A stretch of DNA of 64,000 nt, taken from positions 868,001 through 932,000 of the forward strand of contig NC_026483.1 in assembly GCF_000328475.2 (NCBI RefSeq). Direction: 5' to 3'. The notes below the pieces were generated by a model. It was not told where the DNA came from. It ran no database searches and saw nothing but the letters and a program-made list of their open reading frames with translations. Shown in pieces: positions 42,456 to 52,689 of the stretch; position 1 is the first letter of the stretch; every line of letters begins with the position of its first letter. The position numbers and the translations under genes were made by a program. The stretch comes from Mycosarcoma maydis. Lineage: Eukaryota > Basidiomycota > Ustilaginomycetes > Ustilaginales.

Positions 42456-43652
42456 CTAAGCAGACAAGTTGGCATCCTCAGCAACGATGCCCTGCTCAGG
42501 CCACAACCATCCAAACTTATCTGGCTGGTCACCGCACTGGTACGATGTCAACTCGTCAAACAGTCTCTGCGCACATTCACCTGCCGACTTGCCATCGCCA
42601 AAGTCGATGCGTATCACCTTGTTGTCGGAAGGGAACGTGTACTTGGGTCCTTCGCGAGAGAGCTTGTCGTGGATGAGTTGTGGCTTGTGCGAGTTGTACG
42701 ACATGGATCGTACAGGGGTGATACCCGCGGCGGTGCCAGCGGCCATGAACTCGGCAAACTTGTTCTGCTTGAGCTCTTCAAAAGCGACCTGACGCAGATC
42801 CACCTTCCAGCCGCAGAGCTTCTCGGCAATCTCGACCACGCTGATCTTGGTGACCGATCGCAGGATCGAGGTGCTGTCAGGAACCACGAGCGTCACCTGA
42901 TCGCCCTTCTTCTGCACACCAAGCGCGTTGGATGTAGAGAATTCATCCACGTACGTGTGCGTGGCCGAGTCGAGATGGAGCGTGATAGGGTAGCCTTGTT
43001 TCTTGGCCGCAGCCGTGGGTCCGAAGACGGGCGCGTAGTTGCCGCCGAGTTTGGTGTGGCCGGTACCCATGGGCGCTGTACGGTCGAATGTGTCCAGCAC
43101 GAACCCATCCACCGCAGGGATCTCAGCACCACTACCATAGAGCGAGCCGACAGGAGTTACCCATACCAGGAATGTGAACTCATCTGGGCTACCCAGCAGC
43201 AGCATGGGTCCCGTAGCGATGAGAAGAGGTCGAATGTAGAGGGCACCACCCGAAGCATTCTTCTTGTAAGGTGGCACGTATTCCAGGTTGAGAGCGACGG
43301 CCACCTTGATGGCTTCCAGAAACAGCTCCTCCGGCAGTTCAGGCATCGATGCCATGCGAGCACTTAGGTTCATACGAGCCCAGTTCTCCTGTGGTCGGAA
43401 CACGCGCACCGAGCCACTGGCCGTGCGAAATGCCTTGATTCCCTCGAAAGCCTGCTGGCCATAGTTGAGACAAGGTGCTGCAGCGTGCACGTTCAAGTGG
43501 CTGTCCTTGGAGATCTCGAGTGCGCCCCATTTGCCGTTCTGGTAAGTGACGCGCACCAGGCCATTGACGTCGCGCTCCTTGAAGCCGAGCTTGTCCCAGT
43601 CGACCGACGTGGATGGGTTGGTAGCGATGCGGCCGTTTGCAGATGTCGACAT
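42456..43652 (-). CDS. BAT2: Branched-chain amino acid aminotransferase
   Basis: From ATG 43652 the protein has 398 residues. The frame extends 25 codons upstream but only to a TTG. Class IV aminotransferase features are clear: YGQQAFEGIKAFR, LYIRPLLIATGPMLLLGSPDEF, the pyridoxal-phosphate lysine Lys201 in TKLGGNYAP, and the cofactor-phosphate block SVVEIAEKLCGW followed by GTAAGITPVRSM. The enzyme interconverts Leu, Ile and Val with their 2-oxoacids. No clear mitochondrial presequence is seen at this start, so a cytosolic form is more likely; an upstream in-frame extension (LAFQHRLCSRFG) could target mitochondria if used. The E1 beta gene that oxidises its products lies 23 kb away. The symbol is by analogy to yeast. 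Confidence 0.93.
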   Translation of the reverse strand: MSTSANGRIATNPSTSVDWDKLGFKERDVNGLVRVTYQNGKWGALEISKDSHLNVHAAAPCLNYGQQAFEGIKAFRTASGSVRVFRPQENWARMNLSARMASMPELPEELFLEAIKVAVALNLEYVPPYKKNASGGALYIRPLLIATGPMLLLGSPDEFTFLVWVTPVGSLYGSGAEIPAVDGFVLDTFDRTAPMGTGHTKLGGNYAPVFGPTAAAKKQGYPITLHLDSATHTYVDEFSTSNALGVQKKGDQVTLVVPDSTSILRSVTKISVVEIAEKLCGWKVDLRQVAFEELKQNKFAEFMAAGTAAGITPVRSMSYNSHKPQLIHDKLSREGPKYTFPSDNKVIRIDFGDGKSAGECAQRLFDELTSYQCGDQPDKFGWLWPEQGIVAEDANLSA

Positions 43653-44164
43653 GATGGCCTGTCCAAAGCGCGAACAGAGTCGATGTTGAAAGGCAAGAGA
43701 GATGGTAGAGACGTGATGGACGCACAAAAGGCCGTCTGTTGTTGCTTGATGCTTGTTTGCTTGTTGGCTCGCTGGCTCGCTGCCTTGCTGCCTTGCTTGC
43801 TTGCTCGCTCCTCGTGTGATGTCCCGGAAGAAGCCCGGTCGGACCCAATCTCTAAATCACGGATGACTCGGACATGCATAATCCCCAATCAATCGTGAAT
43901 CGCGAGTCACGAGACGTGAATAATACACGCAAGAACCTATGAGCGATGTAACATCTTCAGACTGGTGCTCACGCTTCACGCTTCGTGCTTGGACCACGTC
44001 TCGGTCACGAGTCACGAGTCACGAGTGTGTCGGTTGGACCTCACAACTGTCAAATACGACATGATTGAATCTTCTAATGCTTAGCGTCTTGTCGTTCTGC
44101 CATTCTTTCTTCACCTCGTTGTAGCCAGCCAGTAGCTTCGGTCTAGCGTCCCTTGTCGGCTGCC
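43653..44164. promoter_or_regulatory. Divergent promoter region, BCAT and Trs65-like gene
   Basis: About 510 bp between two divergent genes. It includes a three-unit GTCACGA heptamer array (44004-44026) and a TTGCTTGCT-type simple repeat around 43740-43805. Bidirectional promoter function is inferred from orientation. Confidence 0.4.
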
Positions 44165-46975
44165 ATGCCTTCTTCGGCACCAGCTCTGCTGGCTGATCTA
44201 TTCTCCAAAGCTCGTCTCTCACTCAACCTCCCGTCCTCCTCGGCCTCTACCTCTAGATCGGTCGTCTTCTTCGATGAGGTGCTCAATGTGGAAACCGTTT
44301 TGACACTACCAGCAGATCCGCTTTTCCCCATCGCTTCCGCATCGACACAGGCTGTCCCGCTTTTGTACCCTCTTCCGCTGCCCGTGGTGCCAGATTCGAC
44401 AACCCTGAGCCACCAGAGTATCTCGCCATACCTCACTGCGCTTCTTGCCTGCCTCCATGTCAACCTTGCCACAGATTACGTCCCCATTGAATCCTCTTCG
44501 TCAATCAACCCCACCGCCAAGTCAGCAAATCCTTATGAGCCGCTCTCTACCGTCCCCTCCCGTTTTCAACACTTGCAACTTCTGCCATCTCACACCCCGC
44601 TCGCTGACCCAGCCCATACACAGCACGCCGCTGTGCGTGCCTTCTCCAACGCCTGGGCCGGCAATCAGCCACCCAGACCCCATCGCACACTCAAGGATTC
44701 GGTCGAACATTCCGCATCTGCCCCTTCCAAGTCTTCTCACAATGCTCACCTTACGCACGACGGACAACACTGGAGCGTCCACTGGCACTGTCGCATCCCG
44801 ATCAACTACGTTGCTACGCCCTTCCTACCCTTTCTGTCGATCACAGCTGCGCTCACGCTCCGTCTGGACCATGCGCTGCTGGATCATTTGATTCCCACTT
44901 CGTCCTCCCGACCTTTCAATCGCTCCGGATTCGCGCATTCGCTTCTCTCTCCTCTGCATGAAGGTCCGGTCTACCCGGACGAATCGCCACTTCAGAGTCA
45001 GGCACGAGCAAATGCTTCCTCCGCCTTTGGCCTGGATGGCCCCAACGGTCTGGGCTCGTACCTTGCGCATCTCCCCAAGAGTGTCGTAGGTGGCAACAAT
45101 GCCATCGTTACGCCTCGATCAGGTGCGAGCGCTCTCGACTCCATACAACAGCGAAGTCACGATGCCCTCTCTGCCGATCCTGCTTTTGACAAGTCGCTTT
45201 CCCAATCATACGCAAACGGCGATCTCGCTGCCCTCTCCTCCAGATCTGCACCCAACCGCCATGGGCCACAGTCTCCGTCCCAGTTCGAGTCGTATCCCCA
45301 GTCGTCTGGCCTGCACATTTACAAACGTAGCACCAGGCAACTCTTGCCTCTAAAGACTGGACTGAATGTGCGCATGCGTACACTCGTAACAAATCATGGA
45401 CCCCATATCCATCGCCGTCACTTGTCGCAACAAGCTTTCGCCGAGCTTGAAAGCACCCGACTCGTACTCAGCGTCGAGCTCGAGAATCCTTTCGATTCCG
45501 ACGCCGCATTCACCATTCACAACATTCAGATCAAGGTGGGCAGCAGCCAAGCAGATCAACAAGAATCTCATACTGTTGTCGCAAAACCGCTTCTACCTAT
45601 AGATTCAGTATTGCCCATTCAGCTCACACGCGGCAGTCAGCGCAACATGCTGTTTTACGTCTCTGTCGAGGCGGATCACGCAATGCGTGGTCGAAAGGAC
45701 GATGTCGCCTTTCTCCTCTCTGGCTCACGAAACGTCACTATTACTGTCTCGGGTCGACCTCAAGGCGACCAAGAGCAGTTGGCCGACTTTGATTCACAGT
45801 GGAACTGCGCCCTGGACCTTACTCCGGTTCTGTTTGATGCTACGAAGAAGGACCTTATTGCGAGCCCAGTGTCAACGAGCAGGCCGGACTATCCACTTGC
45901 CGGTCCTGTGGCGGGTAGCTCGCAGTATGCGGCGTCGTCGTTGCGAGCAGCAGCTCACAACCATAATCGCTTGAGCTACACTCAAGTAGCGCCGCCAAGA
46001 GCCGAGCTTACAGAAGACCTCCGTACACCCAGACCTGGGCAGTTAGGCATGGGTTTTCCTCCACCCATGCGAACTAGCTCCGCTAGACATTTCTCTACGG
46101 CCACCGCCGCCTCTCCAGTTCAGCATGCCTCTAGCGAACGCTGCTTGGACTCGCAAGAAGCCACAAGCTTCCTGCACAAGGCCAGAGCAAGGACTCTCAA
46201 CCGTCAGTCGGCTTCGCAGCTCGATGAATCGAACCAGGTTGTTGCAGCCCCCCGCATCAAGCCCTGGACATCCCACTCGACCGCACTCAGAGAGTTCGCC
46301 GCAGGAGGGTTGGTGATTCTTTCGACTGTTCGACATGCCGGCGCAAATAGCGCCGCTGGCAGAGACTCTGTAAAACGTGGCGGCGTCAAGTTTGAACCCA
46401 GTCTAGACGACGTTGGAGGTGCTCGATCCTCTGTTTCAGCTGCGAATAAGACGTTGCCTCCTATCTCTAACGCGACATCGACTGCAGAAGGACGAGCGGT
46501 GAGGTTTAAAACAGACGATACTGTCATTGTCGATCTCACGTTTCTCTACAGTCCTGCCACCTTTAACGTCGCACAGATTGCAGATGCTATCACCGACGTT
46601 ACCCTGTCGTGGGCCCAATCTACCAAAAGGCTTGCGACAAGCCAAGCAGCAAACAGAGATACGATCGACGTCAGCCCTGATACCGCCAAGACTAGATTGA
46701 TCGACGCTGATTCGGCACGTCTCAAGTCATCTGTGCTCCTCTCTCAGGCTCAAACCCTCAACGGTCTCATTCCCACTCAAGACCATCTTGCCTTGAGCGC
46801 CACATTACTGCCTTCGCAGAGTAGAAGCATCGAGCTCGCTCTCCGATGCCTGTCGCCCGGATACCATGTCATCCCGCCACTGCAGCTTGCGTTTCATACC
46901 ACCTCGGGAGGTCAGAGAAAGTACTTACTCGACGATCTGGGTTCCGTCTACGTCACCCCTGCTGCTGTTCTGTGA
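44165..46975 (+). CDS. Trs65-like TRAPPII subunit (probable)
   Basis: From ATG 44165 the protein has 936 residues in one exon; the frame begins 12 nt earlier only on a TTG. It is rich in beta-type segments: LVLSVELENPFDSDAAFTIHNIQIKV, SVLPIQLTRGSQRNMLFYVSVEA, and a C-terminal block ending ALRCLSPGYHVIPPLQLAF...KYLLDDLGSVYVTP. This layout, with long disordered inserts between immunoglobulin-like blocks and a closing line about the result reaching the list of fields, matches fungal Trs65, which helps TRAPPII activate Rab GTPases at the Golgi. The resemblance is by pattern and not by a sharp motif, so another trafficking adaptor of similar fold is possible. It converges with the DDB1-like gene, 187 bp away. 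Confidence 0.55.
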   Translation: MPSSAPALLADLFSKARLSLNLPSSSASTSRSVVFFDEVLNVETVLTLPADPLFPIASASTQAVPLLYPLPLPVVPDSTTLSHQSISPYLTALLACLHVNLATDYVPIESSSSINPTAKSANPYEPLSTVPSRFQHLQLLPSHTPLADPAHTQHAAVRAFSNAWAGNQPPRPHRTLKDSVEHSASAPSKSSHNAHLTHDGQHWSVHWHCRIPINYVATPFLPFLSITAALTLRLDHALLDHLIPTSSSRPFNRSGFAHSLLSPLHEGPVYPDESPLQSQARANASSAFGLDGPNGLGSYLAHLPKSVVGGNNAIVTPRSGASALDSIQQRSHDALSADPAFDKSLSQSYANGDLAALSSRSAPNRHGPQSPSQFESYPQSSGLHIYKRSTRQLLPLKTGLNVRMRTLVTNHGPHIHRRHLSQQAFAELESTRLVLSVELENPFDSDAAFTIHNIQIKVGSSQADQQESHTVVAKPLLPIDSVLPIQLTRGSQRNMLFYVSVEADHAMRGRKDDVAFLLSGSRNVTITVSGRPQGDQEQLADFDSQWNCALDLTPVLFDATKKDLIASPVSTSRPDYPLAGPVAGSSQYAASSLRAAAHNHNRLSYTQVAPPRAELTEDLRTPRPGQLGMGFPPPMRTSSARHFSTATAASPVQHASSERCLDSQEATSFLHKARARTLNRQSASQLDESNQVVAAPRIKPWTSHSTALREFAAGGLVILSTVRHAGANSAAGRDSVKRGGVKFEPSLDDVGGARSSVSAANKTLPPISNATSTAEGRAVRFKTDDTVIVDLTFLYSPATFNVAQIADAITDVTLSWAQSTKRLATSQAANRDTIDVSPDTAKTRLIDADSARLKSSVLLSQAQTLNGLIPTQDHLALSATLLPSQSRSIELALRCLSPGYHVIPPLQLAFHTTSGGQRKYLLDDLGSVYVTPAAVL

Positions 46976-47162
46976 ACTTTGTTCTCCCACCACGAGTGTA
47001 GCGTCTCAAAATTTATCCGCTTTTGCAAATCACAGAATCACGCATCATTCTGTGATTGTCACACCACACTCACCGTCTGTGAACTGCGATAGAATGCGTC
47101 TGAAATTGCCCTTTGGTTCAGATTCTGAAGAAACAAACTTCTGTGAATGAACATCCTCTGCA

Positions 47163-50100
47163 TCAACAGACTTGACTGAGCTTCTCGATCAGCTGCTCAA
47201 CAACCTCACTCCGCACTCCGAGCGCTTCCGCTTCAGAATTGGGTCCATGCACCACCCGATATCGTTGGTTATGGTCCAATCTACCATCCAAAAACATCTG
47301 CAAAACGTCTGCATCGAGGAAGCCAGCAGGCGCCTGAACTCTGTGATCAGTACGAAGCGTACGCCAGTCAGAATGAGCAATGTTACCGATGACGCCGGCC
47401 GAAGCTGCCTCTGTTGGCGACTCGATGAGAGATAGAATGTTGCGTTCCACCTTTGCCAGAATCTGTGCTTCGTCGTCCCGAACATGAGCAATGACACCGA
47501 TGGCGCCAGCGGCTGTACAGAATACCAATTTTGGCCGCACTGCTGCGTCGGGGCCCGGATCAGAGACGAGCGATGCTGTAGATATCAGTCGCCGAGCAAA
47601 GGAGAAGATCAGGGTCAGTGTCAGGTTGGATAGGATGGGATGGGATGGGATGGGATGGCGCGGTACCAGTCGCACAACCCAGAACTCACTCTGGCGGAAC
47701 TTGTTAATCATATCTCCGTAGTGCCAGACAGCCTTGCGCTGCATTACATGTGCGTAGCAATCGTCTGTATCTCGAAGGGTCCGTGGGTAAGCCAAGCTCA
47801 CCGAACGCTCCGTCTCGCGCTCCCGGGCGCGGCGAATTGAGGTCCTGACCTCTTCGCTCATCGGCATTCTCTGTGTCGTGTACAGATTGAAGCTGATGTC
47901 GGCGCCAATGTAGGTCTGGGTTTCTGAGTCTAGCAGCTCGGTAGCGCTTGTCCAGGAAGGATCGCAATCCCTAGCAATCTCGGTGAGCCTGCCTGTATAG
48001 CGATCAACGTTGAGGACGTTCATGGATCGAAGCGCGTCTCCAACAACCAGGCGATCGGGCTCGATGGCCGAGAGGTTGCAGGCAATGAATGAGCAAGCCC
48101 AGCTGCCTTCCTGTCGCACCTCGTAGGGACGACGTGGCCCTCCACTTGGACGCTTATCGGACATGTCCTTGCAGTTAGTGATACTGTAGGTCTTGATCTC
48201 GGAATTAACCGCCGCACAGAGATGGTAACGAGTCGACTGCACTTGGTACACGTTGCCATTTTCGCTGCACTCGAAAAGCTGGCGAAGCCTTCCTCGCTCT
48301 TCCTTTGTGCGGGAAGATCCGGTAGAAACGTCAAAGGCGACAAGCCGACCGCGCACTGTTTCACTCGATTGCTTCGAGACGTAGCCAGTCCCGACAACGA
48401 GCATCTTGTGTCCTGGCAGGTCCAACAGCGTGATGCAATTCGGTCGCTCGTCCGGCTCTAGGCGTATCTCATCCAACAACTCGAATGTGGTATGGTCGAG
48501 GATACGTACAGCACCCCGTGAACCCTCTTGCTTAGAAGCGCTGCCACGAGGCAGGAACGTCCACGTGCAGACGGCGAAGACCTTTCGGTCAGCCCACTGA
48601 GCTATGGCGAGGGGTTGGTTCAAGCCAAGAGGGAAAGTGCGGATGTCTCGCTGTCCCAACGCGCTGATCGAAGTCAGCTCAAGCGAATCCGTCAAGACAA
48701 CAACGGCGAAGACTCGGCCAGGACCAGCGCACACGGTAGCGACGCTGCGCGGATCTTTGTACTTGAGCGCACTGTATGAGAAGCGTTTCGAGTCGTGGTA
48801 CACAAGGGTCGGACGACTGCCAGAGATGGCCACAACACGAGCACCAGTCGAAGTCTTGATGGCGTCAAGCTTGAGTGCTTGTGTCCCGAGTGTGATGGTC
48901 TTCGCATCGTATAACGAGACCGGTACGTACGCGTTGCCGTCTGCTACAATGCCCCCTAGTCTGAATGAAACAAGCGTGCCGTCTCCTAGACCAATGAGCA
49001 AGTATGCGTCAAGGGGATTTGGGTTGAATCCCCAAAATTCGAATTCGGCATCCGAGGCCTTTTCCGGCTGGCTACTCTCGAAACGATGCAGCAAGATAGA
49101 TCGTGGCACCGATGAGAATTCCGCCGCAAACCCCCTCGGAACGACTTCAAGGTCGGGCAAATTGTAAAAATCGAACACATCGCGTCCCCAGAAGCCGCAT
49201 GCCACCAGTTGGGCTGCTTTGCCTGCGATCAACGGACTGATGTCCACGCATGAGACCTCATCTTCCAGCATTTTTTTGTTGCGCTCAATAAGCGCCCCAT
49301 CTTCATCAGTCAGGTATAGCAAGCTCTTGTCGCTCAGCGCGAGGATCGCTTGGCCCACCGAATTGACGCTAGCGGATGTCACCTCAAGTTCATTGGGAGG
49401 CCTCCACTGGTCCAAGATGGAGATGCTTGCATCTTGTACGCTAAACAGCGAGGCCCCGGTACGATCGACGCGAAGCAGTTGCGGACTGCGATCGTGAAAC
49501 AAGACAGTGGTTGCTGCAATTGTCGGCAGTGATACATTAGCACCCGCCGCAACAAGTTGATCGGTCGCGTCGGTAAGGTCACCATCTGCATTGAAGTGCA
49601 GGTAGGCAGTTGAGGTGGCGAAGCCGACCAGCAGGCCAATCGTTAACTTGGACGCATCGTCAACTCCTGCATCGACGGACCAAATTTGTTCGGCGTTAGG
49701 AATGGGCAGCGATGCAATATCTCGAACAGAGGCGCCGCTTCGAGCCTCGCGGACGCTGCCAGTGGGACCGAGTCCGCTGCACGTGACGATCCTAGCTTGC
49801 GCGCTGGATGCGTAGGTGGGATCGCCGCCCGCGCCATCATCGACCACGAAATCCACCACGGGACCGAGATTCTGCCAAGTTTCGAGGTTAACGAGGGAGC
49901 CTCCCGTAGAGAGCTCAGAATGATCACGAGAGGAGCTGGCGGCGTGTGATAACATACTTCTAGATTGTGTCGGCGAAGATGGCGGGGTCAGGACTTGTTC
50001 GCTCGATGATGCTGGCATTTTCTGCGATGCGTTCTGCCCGATGATGCGGTAGAGACAATTGTCACCCGTAGCGCTGCCAACGCAAACGAGGCCTTGACCG

Positions 50101-51812
50101 AGATAAGACAGTGCTTGAGGGCCGGCAGGCTGAGATGTGGTGCCAAGAGCCTCTACTCTGAGTGATCTGGGCTGTGGTAATTGAGAGGCGACGTGTTGAG
50201 AGTGGTCAGGCATACCGAGTCGCAGCACGTTGAGAGCACCAGAATTGCAGGCAAAGAGCACCGAAAAGGCGTCCGCATCTGCGTCAGCCATGTCAACGAC
50301 CGATACAACTTGTACTGGATGTGGAAGGCTTACGCGAAGAAGCCTGGGTCGGGATGGAGACGAGTCTGCAGACTTGTCGGGCGAGTCTGCGCCGGTTGAG
50401 GACAAGTTGACTGAGGAGCGCCTTCGTTTGCCATTCTCATTGGATGACGGCAAAGTGGTGGCAGTGGCCGCTGCTGGCGCCTTGATCGGCGCTGGCTTTA
50501 CCTGGCTGACGCCGGAAGATCGTCTGCAGGTCTCAACGATGCTACCTTCGCTCGCTTTGCGTCTTTTGCCTTTAGCGTCCAATCGTTCTGATGCCGTCGT
50601 CCCAGTGTCCTTGCCATGGATTGTGGAGGCGGGAGGGTTTGAGGGCGGAGGTACATACAGAATGCTGTTTTCGGAAAAGATGAGAACGCCCCCACCAACG
50701 TGAGCAGGTAGTGCGTGGACGAAGTGTGCACCAGTAGCGTCGGCCGTAGGCAGTGGGACGTGACATTGAGCGAGGCCTGATTTTGCCAACTTCTCTTCTC
50801 GATTTTGCAGGTCCTGGGGAGTCAATTTCGCGCCCATAGCTGCAGGTCCATGCTTTTTACGTGTGGCTTCTTTGTCATCTTTCTTGGCAGTCTTGAGGTC
50901 GCGGCTTATCTGGGTGGCGGCGGCAGAATCTTGAGGTTGAAAGCGTTTGTCATCATTTCCGGTGTCATCGCTGCGTCGAGGAGGCTTACGTGGGGTACCC
51001 CATGGCAGAGGTGAAAGCTCCTGATCGGCAACGTGGACAGAGTGGAAGGACAGCACAGGAAGGCAGAGCTCGCCCAGGCCGGGAATTTCGCTGGGGATGC
51101 TGGATTGAGACAGCAGCGCAATGGCAGGAACAGAGTCCTGTGAAGAAGGGCTGAGCACAGCACAGGACAAAAGATTCGGGTGCGGCAGACGGATGCTGAA
51201 GGACTGCGAAAATTGAACGCCTCGACTGAGCGTAGGGTTGGTCGAAACATCTTGCATAAATTCGTCTTGATCGCCCACATCTTGTGAGCGAGATGAAGCC
51301 AGAGAGCCTGAGAGAGGAACCACTCTGGCAACGCCTTTGTAGACGTGCATCAGAGCGATTCTCTGTCCAAACGAAGGCGTTCCAGACAAGAAGGGTTCGG
51401 ACCATATGCCGAGTGCCGACTCTGTCGGAGAGCGAGCGACTTCATCGAGGGCCAGTGTCGCCGTGGTTTCAATGACGAGCTCACCATTGCCGGGGTTGGT
51501 CGAGGCTGCGACATTGATAAGCCTAGGTTGATAGTGGTCGGTGAGGATGAGCAGCGATTGCTTTGCTGCACCGGTCAAACTAGGGTCTGTGATGGGTTGA
51601 GCGGCTAGTATACGGGCGTTGATCGTGACCTTCTTCACCGTATCGAGCAGTTCGACCGATGCCGAACTGGTCGCATTGTCGGTTGCCAGAGAGAGGAATT
51701 CGATCGTAGACTGTCTGATCATTGCCAGACACGGTCCAGTGGGCAGGAACGAGGGCAGAGCCAGCGTCTGAAGGACGGCAGAAGCCTCGTAGGCATGTGC
51801 AACGTACAGCAT
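47163..51812 (-). CDS. DDB1: DDB1/CPSF160-family protein, probably DDB1
   Basis: Exons are 51812-47690 and 47575-47163, giving 1511 residues. The intron 47689-47576 (GTGAGT...ACAG, 114 bp) keeps frame and has no stop, so an unspliced message would add 38 residues and still be read through. The C-terminal CPSF_A region shows GADISFNLYTTQ, HYGDMINKFRQTSLV, LVFCTAAGAIGVIAHV, then SDWRTLRTDHRVQAPAGFLDADVLQMFLDG, close to the DDB1 line WRSF...GFIDGDLIESFLD. The N-terminal beta-propeller region (LYVAHAYEASAVLQTLALPSFL) also fits. DDB1 is the adaptor of CUL4 ubiquitin ligases and acts in UV-damage repair. The protein is ~370 residues longer than human DDB1 owing to charged, Ser-rich inserts (about 280-340 and 410-490). 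A paralogue such as Cft1 or Rse1 is less likely. Confidence 0.75.
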   Translation of the reverse strand: MLYVAHAYEASAVLQTLALPSFLPTGPCLAMIRQSTIEFLSLATDNATSSASVELLDTVKKVTINARILAAQPITDPSLTGAAKQSLLILTDHYQPRLINVAASTNPGNGELVIETTATLALDEVARSPTESALGIWSEPFLSGTPSFGQRIALMHVYKGVARVVPLSGSLASSRSQDVGDQDEFMQDVSTNPTLSRGVQFSQSFSIRLPHPNLLSCAVLSPSSQDSVPAIALLSQSSIPSEIPGLGELCLPVLSFHSVHVADQELSPLPWGTPRKPPRRSDDTGNDDKRFQPQDSAAATQISRDLKTAKKDDKEATRKKHGPAAMGAKLTPQDLQNREEKLAKSGLAQCHVPLPTADATGAHFVHALPAHVGGGVLIFSENSILYVPPPSNPPASTIHGKDTGTTASERLDAKGKRRKASEGSIVETCRRSSGVSQVKPAPIKAPAAATATTLPSSNENGKRRRSSVNLSSTGADSPDKSADSSPSRPRLLRVSLPHPVQVVSVVDMADADADAFSVLFACNSGALNVLRLGMPDHSQHVASQLPQPRSLRVEALGTTSQPAGPQALSYLGQGLVCVGSATGDNCLYRIIGQNASQKMPASSSEQVLTPPSSPTQSRSMLSHAASSSRDHSELSTGGSLVNLETWQNLGPVVDFVVDDGAGGDPTYASSAQARIVTCSGLGPTGSVREARSGASVRDIASLPIPNAEQIWSVDAGVDDASKLTIGLLVGFATSTAYLHFNADGDLTDATDQLVAAGANVSLPTIAATTVLFHDRSPQLLRVDRTGASLFSVQDASISILDQWRPPNELEVTSASVNSVGQAILALSDKSLLYLTDEDGALIERNKKMLEDEVSCVDISPLIAGKAAQLVACGFWGRDVFDFYNLPDLEVVPRGFAAEFSSVPRSILLHRFESSQPEKASDAEFEFWGFNPNPLDAYLLIGLGDGTLVSFRLGGIVADGNAYVPVSLYDAKTITLGTQALKLDAIKTSTGARVVAISGSRPTLVYHDSKRFSYSALKYKDPRSVATVCAGPGRVFAVVVLTDSLELTSISALGQRDIRTFPLGLNQPLAIAQWADRKVFAVCTWTFLPRGSASKQEGSRGAVRILDHTTFELLDEIRLEPDERPNCITLLDLPGHKMLVVGTGYVSKQSSETVRGRLVAFDVSTGSSRTKEERGRLRQLFECSENGNVYQVQSTRYHLCAAVNSEIKTYSITNCKDMSDKRPSGGPRRPYEVRQEGSWACSFIACNLSAIEPDRLVVGDALRSMNVLNVDRYTGRLTEIARDCDPSWTSATELLDSETQTYIGADISFNLYTTQRMPMSEEVRTSIRRARERETERSVSLAYPRTLRDTDDCYAHVMQRKAVWHYGDMINKFRQSEFWVVRLVPRHPIPSHPILSNLTLTLIFSFARRLISTASLVSDPGPDAAVRPKLVFCTAAGAIGVIAHVRDDEAQILAKVERNILSLIESPTEAASAGVIGNIAHSDWRTLRTDHRVQAPAGFLDADVLQMFLDGRLDHNQRYRVVHGPNSEAEALGVRSEVVEQLIEKLSQVC
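47634..47658. repeat. TGGGA pentamer repeat inside the DDB1 intron
   Basis: About five GGGAT/TGGGA units in tandem, read as ATCCC on the gene strand. In frame they translate to a HPIPSHPIL-type run. Confidence 0.85.
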
Positions 51813-52600
51813 CTTGGACGATGCGCTTAGAAATGCTACGCCAACGATAGCACTGACGATATCGGCTAACAGACAATGATGGTGGTAGAGACGCTCGAAC
51901 AGAAGCAGGTGAAGGATCGCTTAATCAAGTAAAATTAAGCTGATTGAACCGTGCGTTTGACTTGCTCAGCACGCTGAATCACAAATTGTCAATCGTGAAT
52001 CACGGATCGTGAATCGTGAATTGCAGGCGCGTGTGTGCAAAAGCCCCATGGCTTAAACACGAAAACCTTTCTCTCGCGTCTCACATTCACAATTCGTTCT
52101 GTGACTCATGACTGGAATTATTTTTTGACCGCCTTTTTGGGCCTCTGCTTTTGCACATCACCATATACAATTGTGAATCACGAATAGGATCACTCACAGT
52201 TACGAGTGTCAAGGAGTCTGATGCAGATTAATCGCCATGAGTCATGACACTCATGACTGCTGGTGCCTTTTTGGTCGCGCCATACTCATGACTCTCAACC
52301 TGCTCTGCGAATGGTGAGTCTCTCGCACTCTTCTGTTCCCGATCACGAATCGACTGAATCTACCACAGCACCTTTTCTTTCAGGCCGTGTGAGCGCTTTC
52401 TGCTTTGGCCTCTCTCCATGTCACAGACCAACTATTTGTATCATGGATGCTTCTCAGTTGTTCCTTTCGTCCCCATTTCAAACCAGCTCACTGATCTATG
52501 ACGAGTCGAGCAACGATCAGGTCCAGGTCGTCATGAGCATGACGTCGAAAGAATGAGCACATGGCTAGCTGCAGACGAAAGCCCGCACCGAGTTACGAGT
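51813..52600. other. Upstream region of the DDB1-like gene
   Basis: No gene is seen. It contains the DDB1-like promoter and several CACGATT/GTGAATC motifs (51975-52025, 52170-52190). Confidence 0.4.
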
Positions 52601-52689
52601 CACAAAGAACCCAGTACTCAACAGAGTAGGTACGGTAGGTGACAGAATGGGAGAGACCAGCTGCTGCAGTCTTGTCAAGGCGGAAAGAA

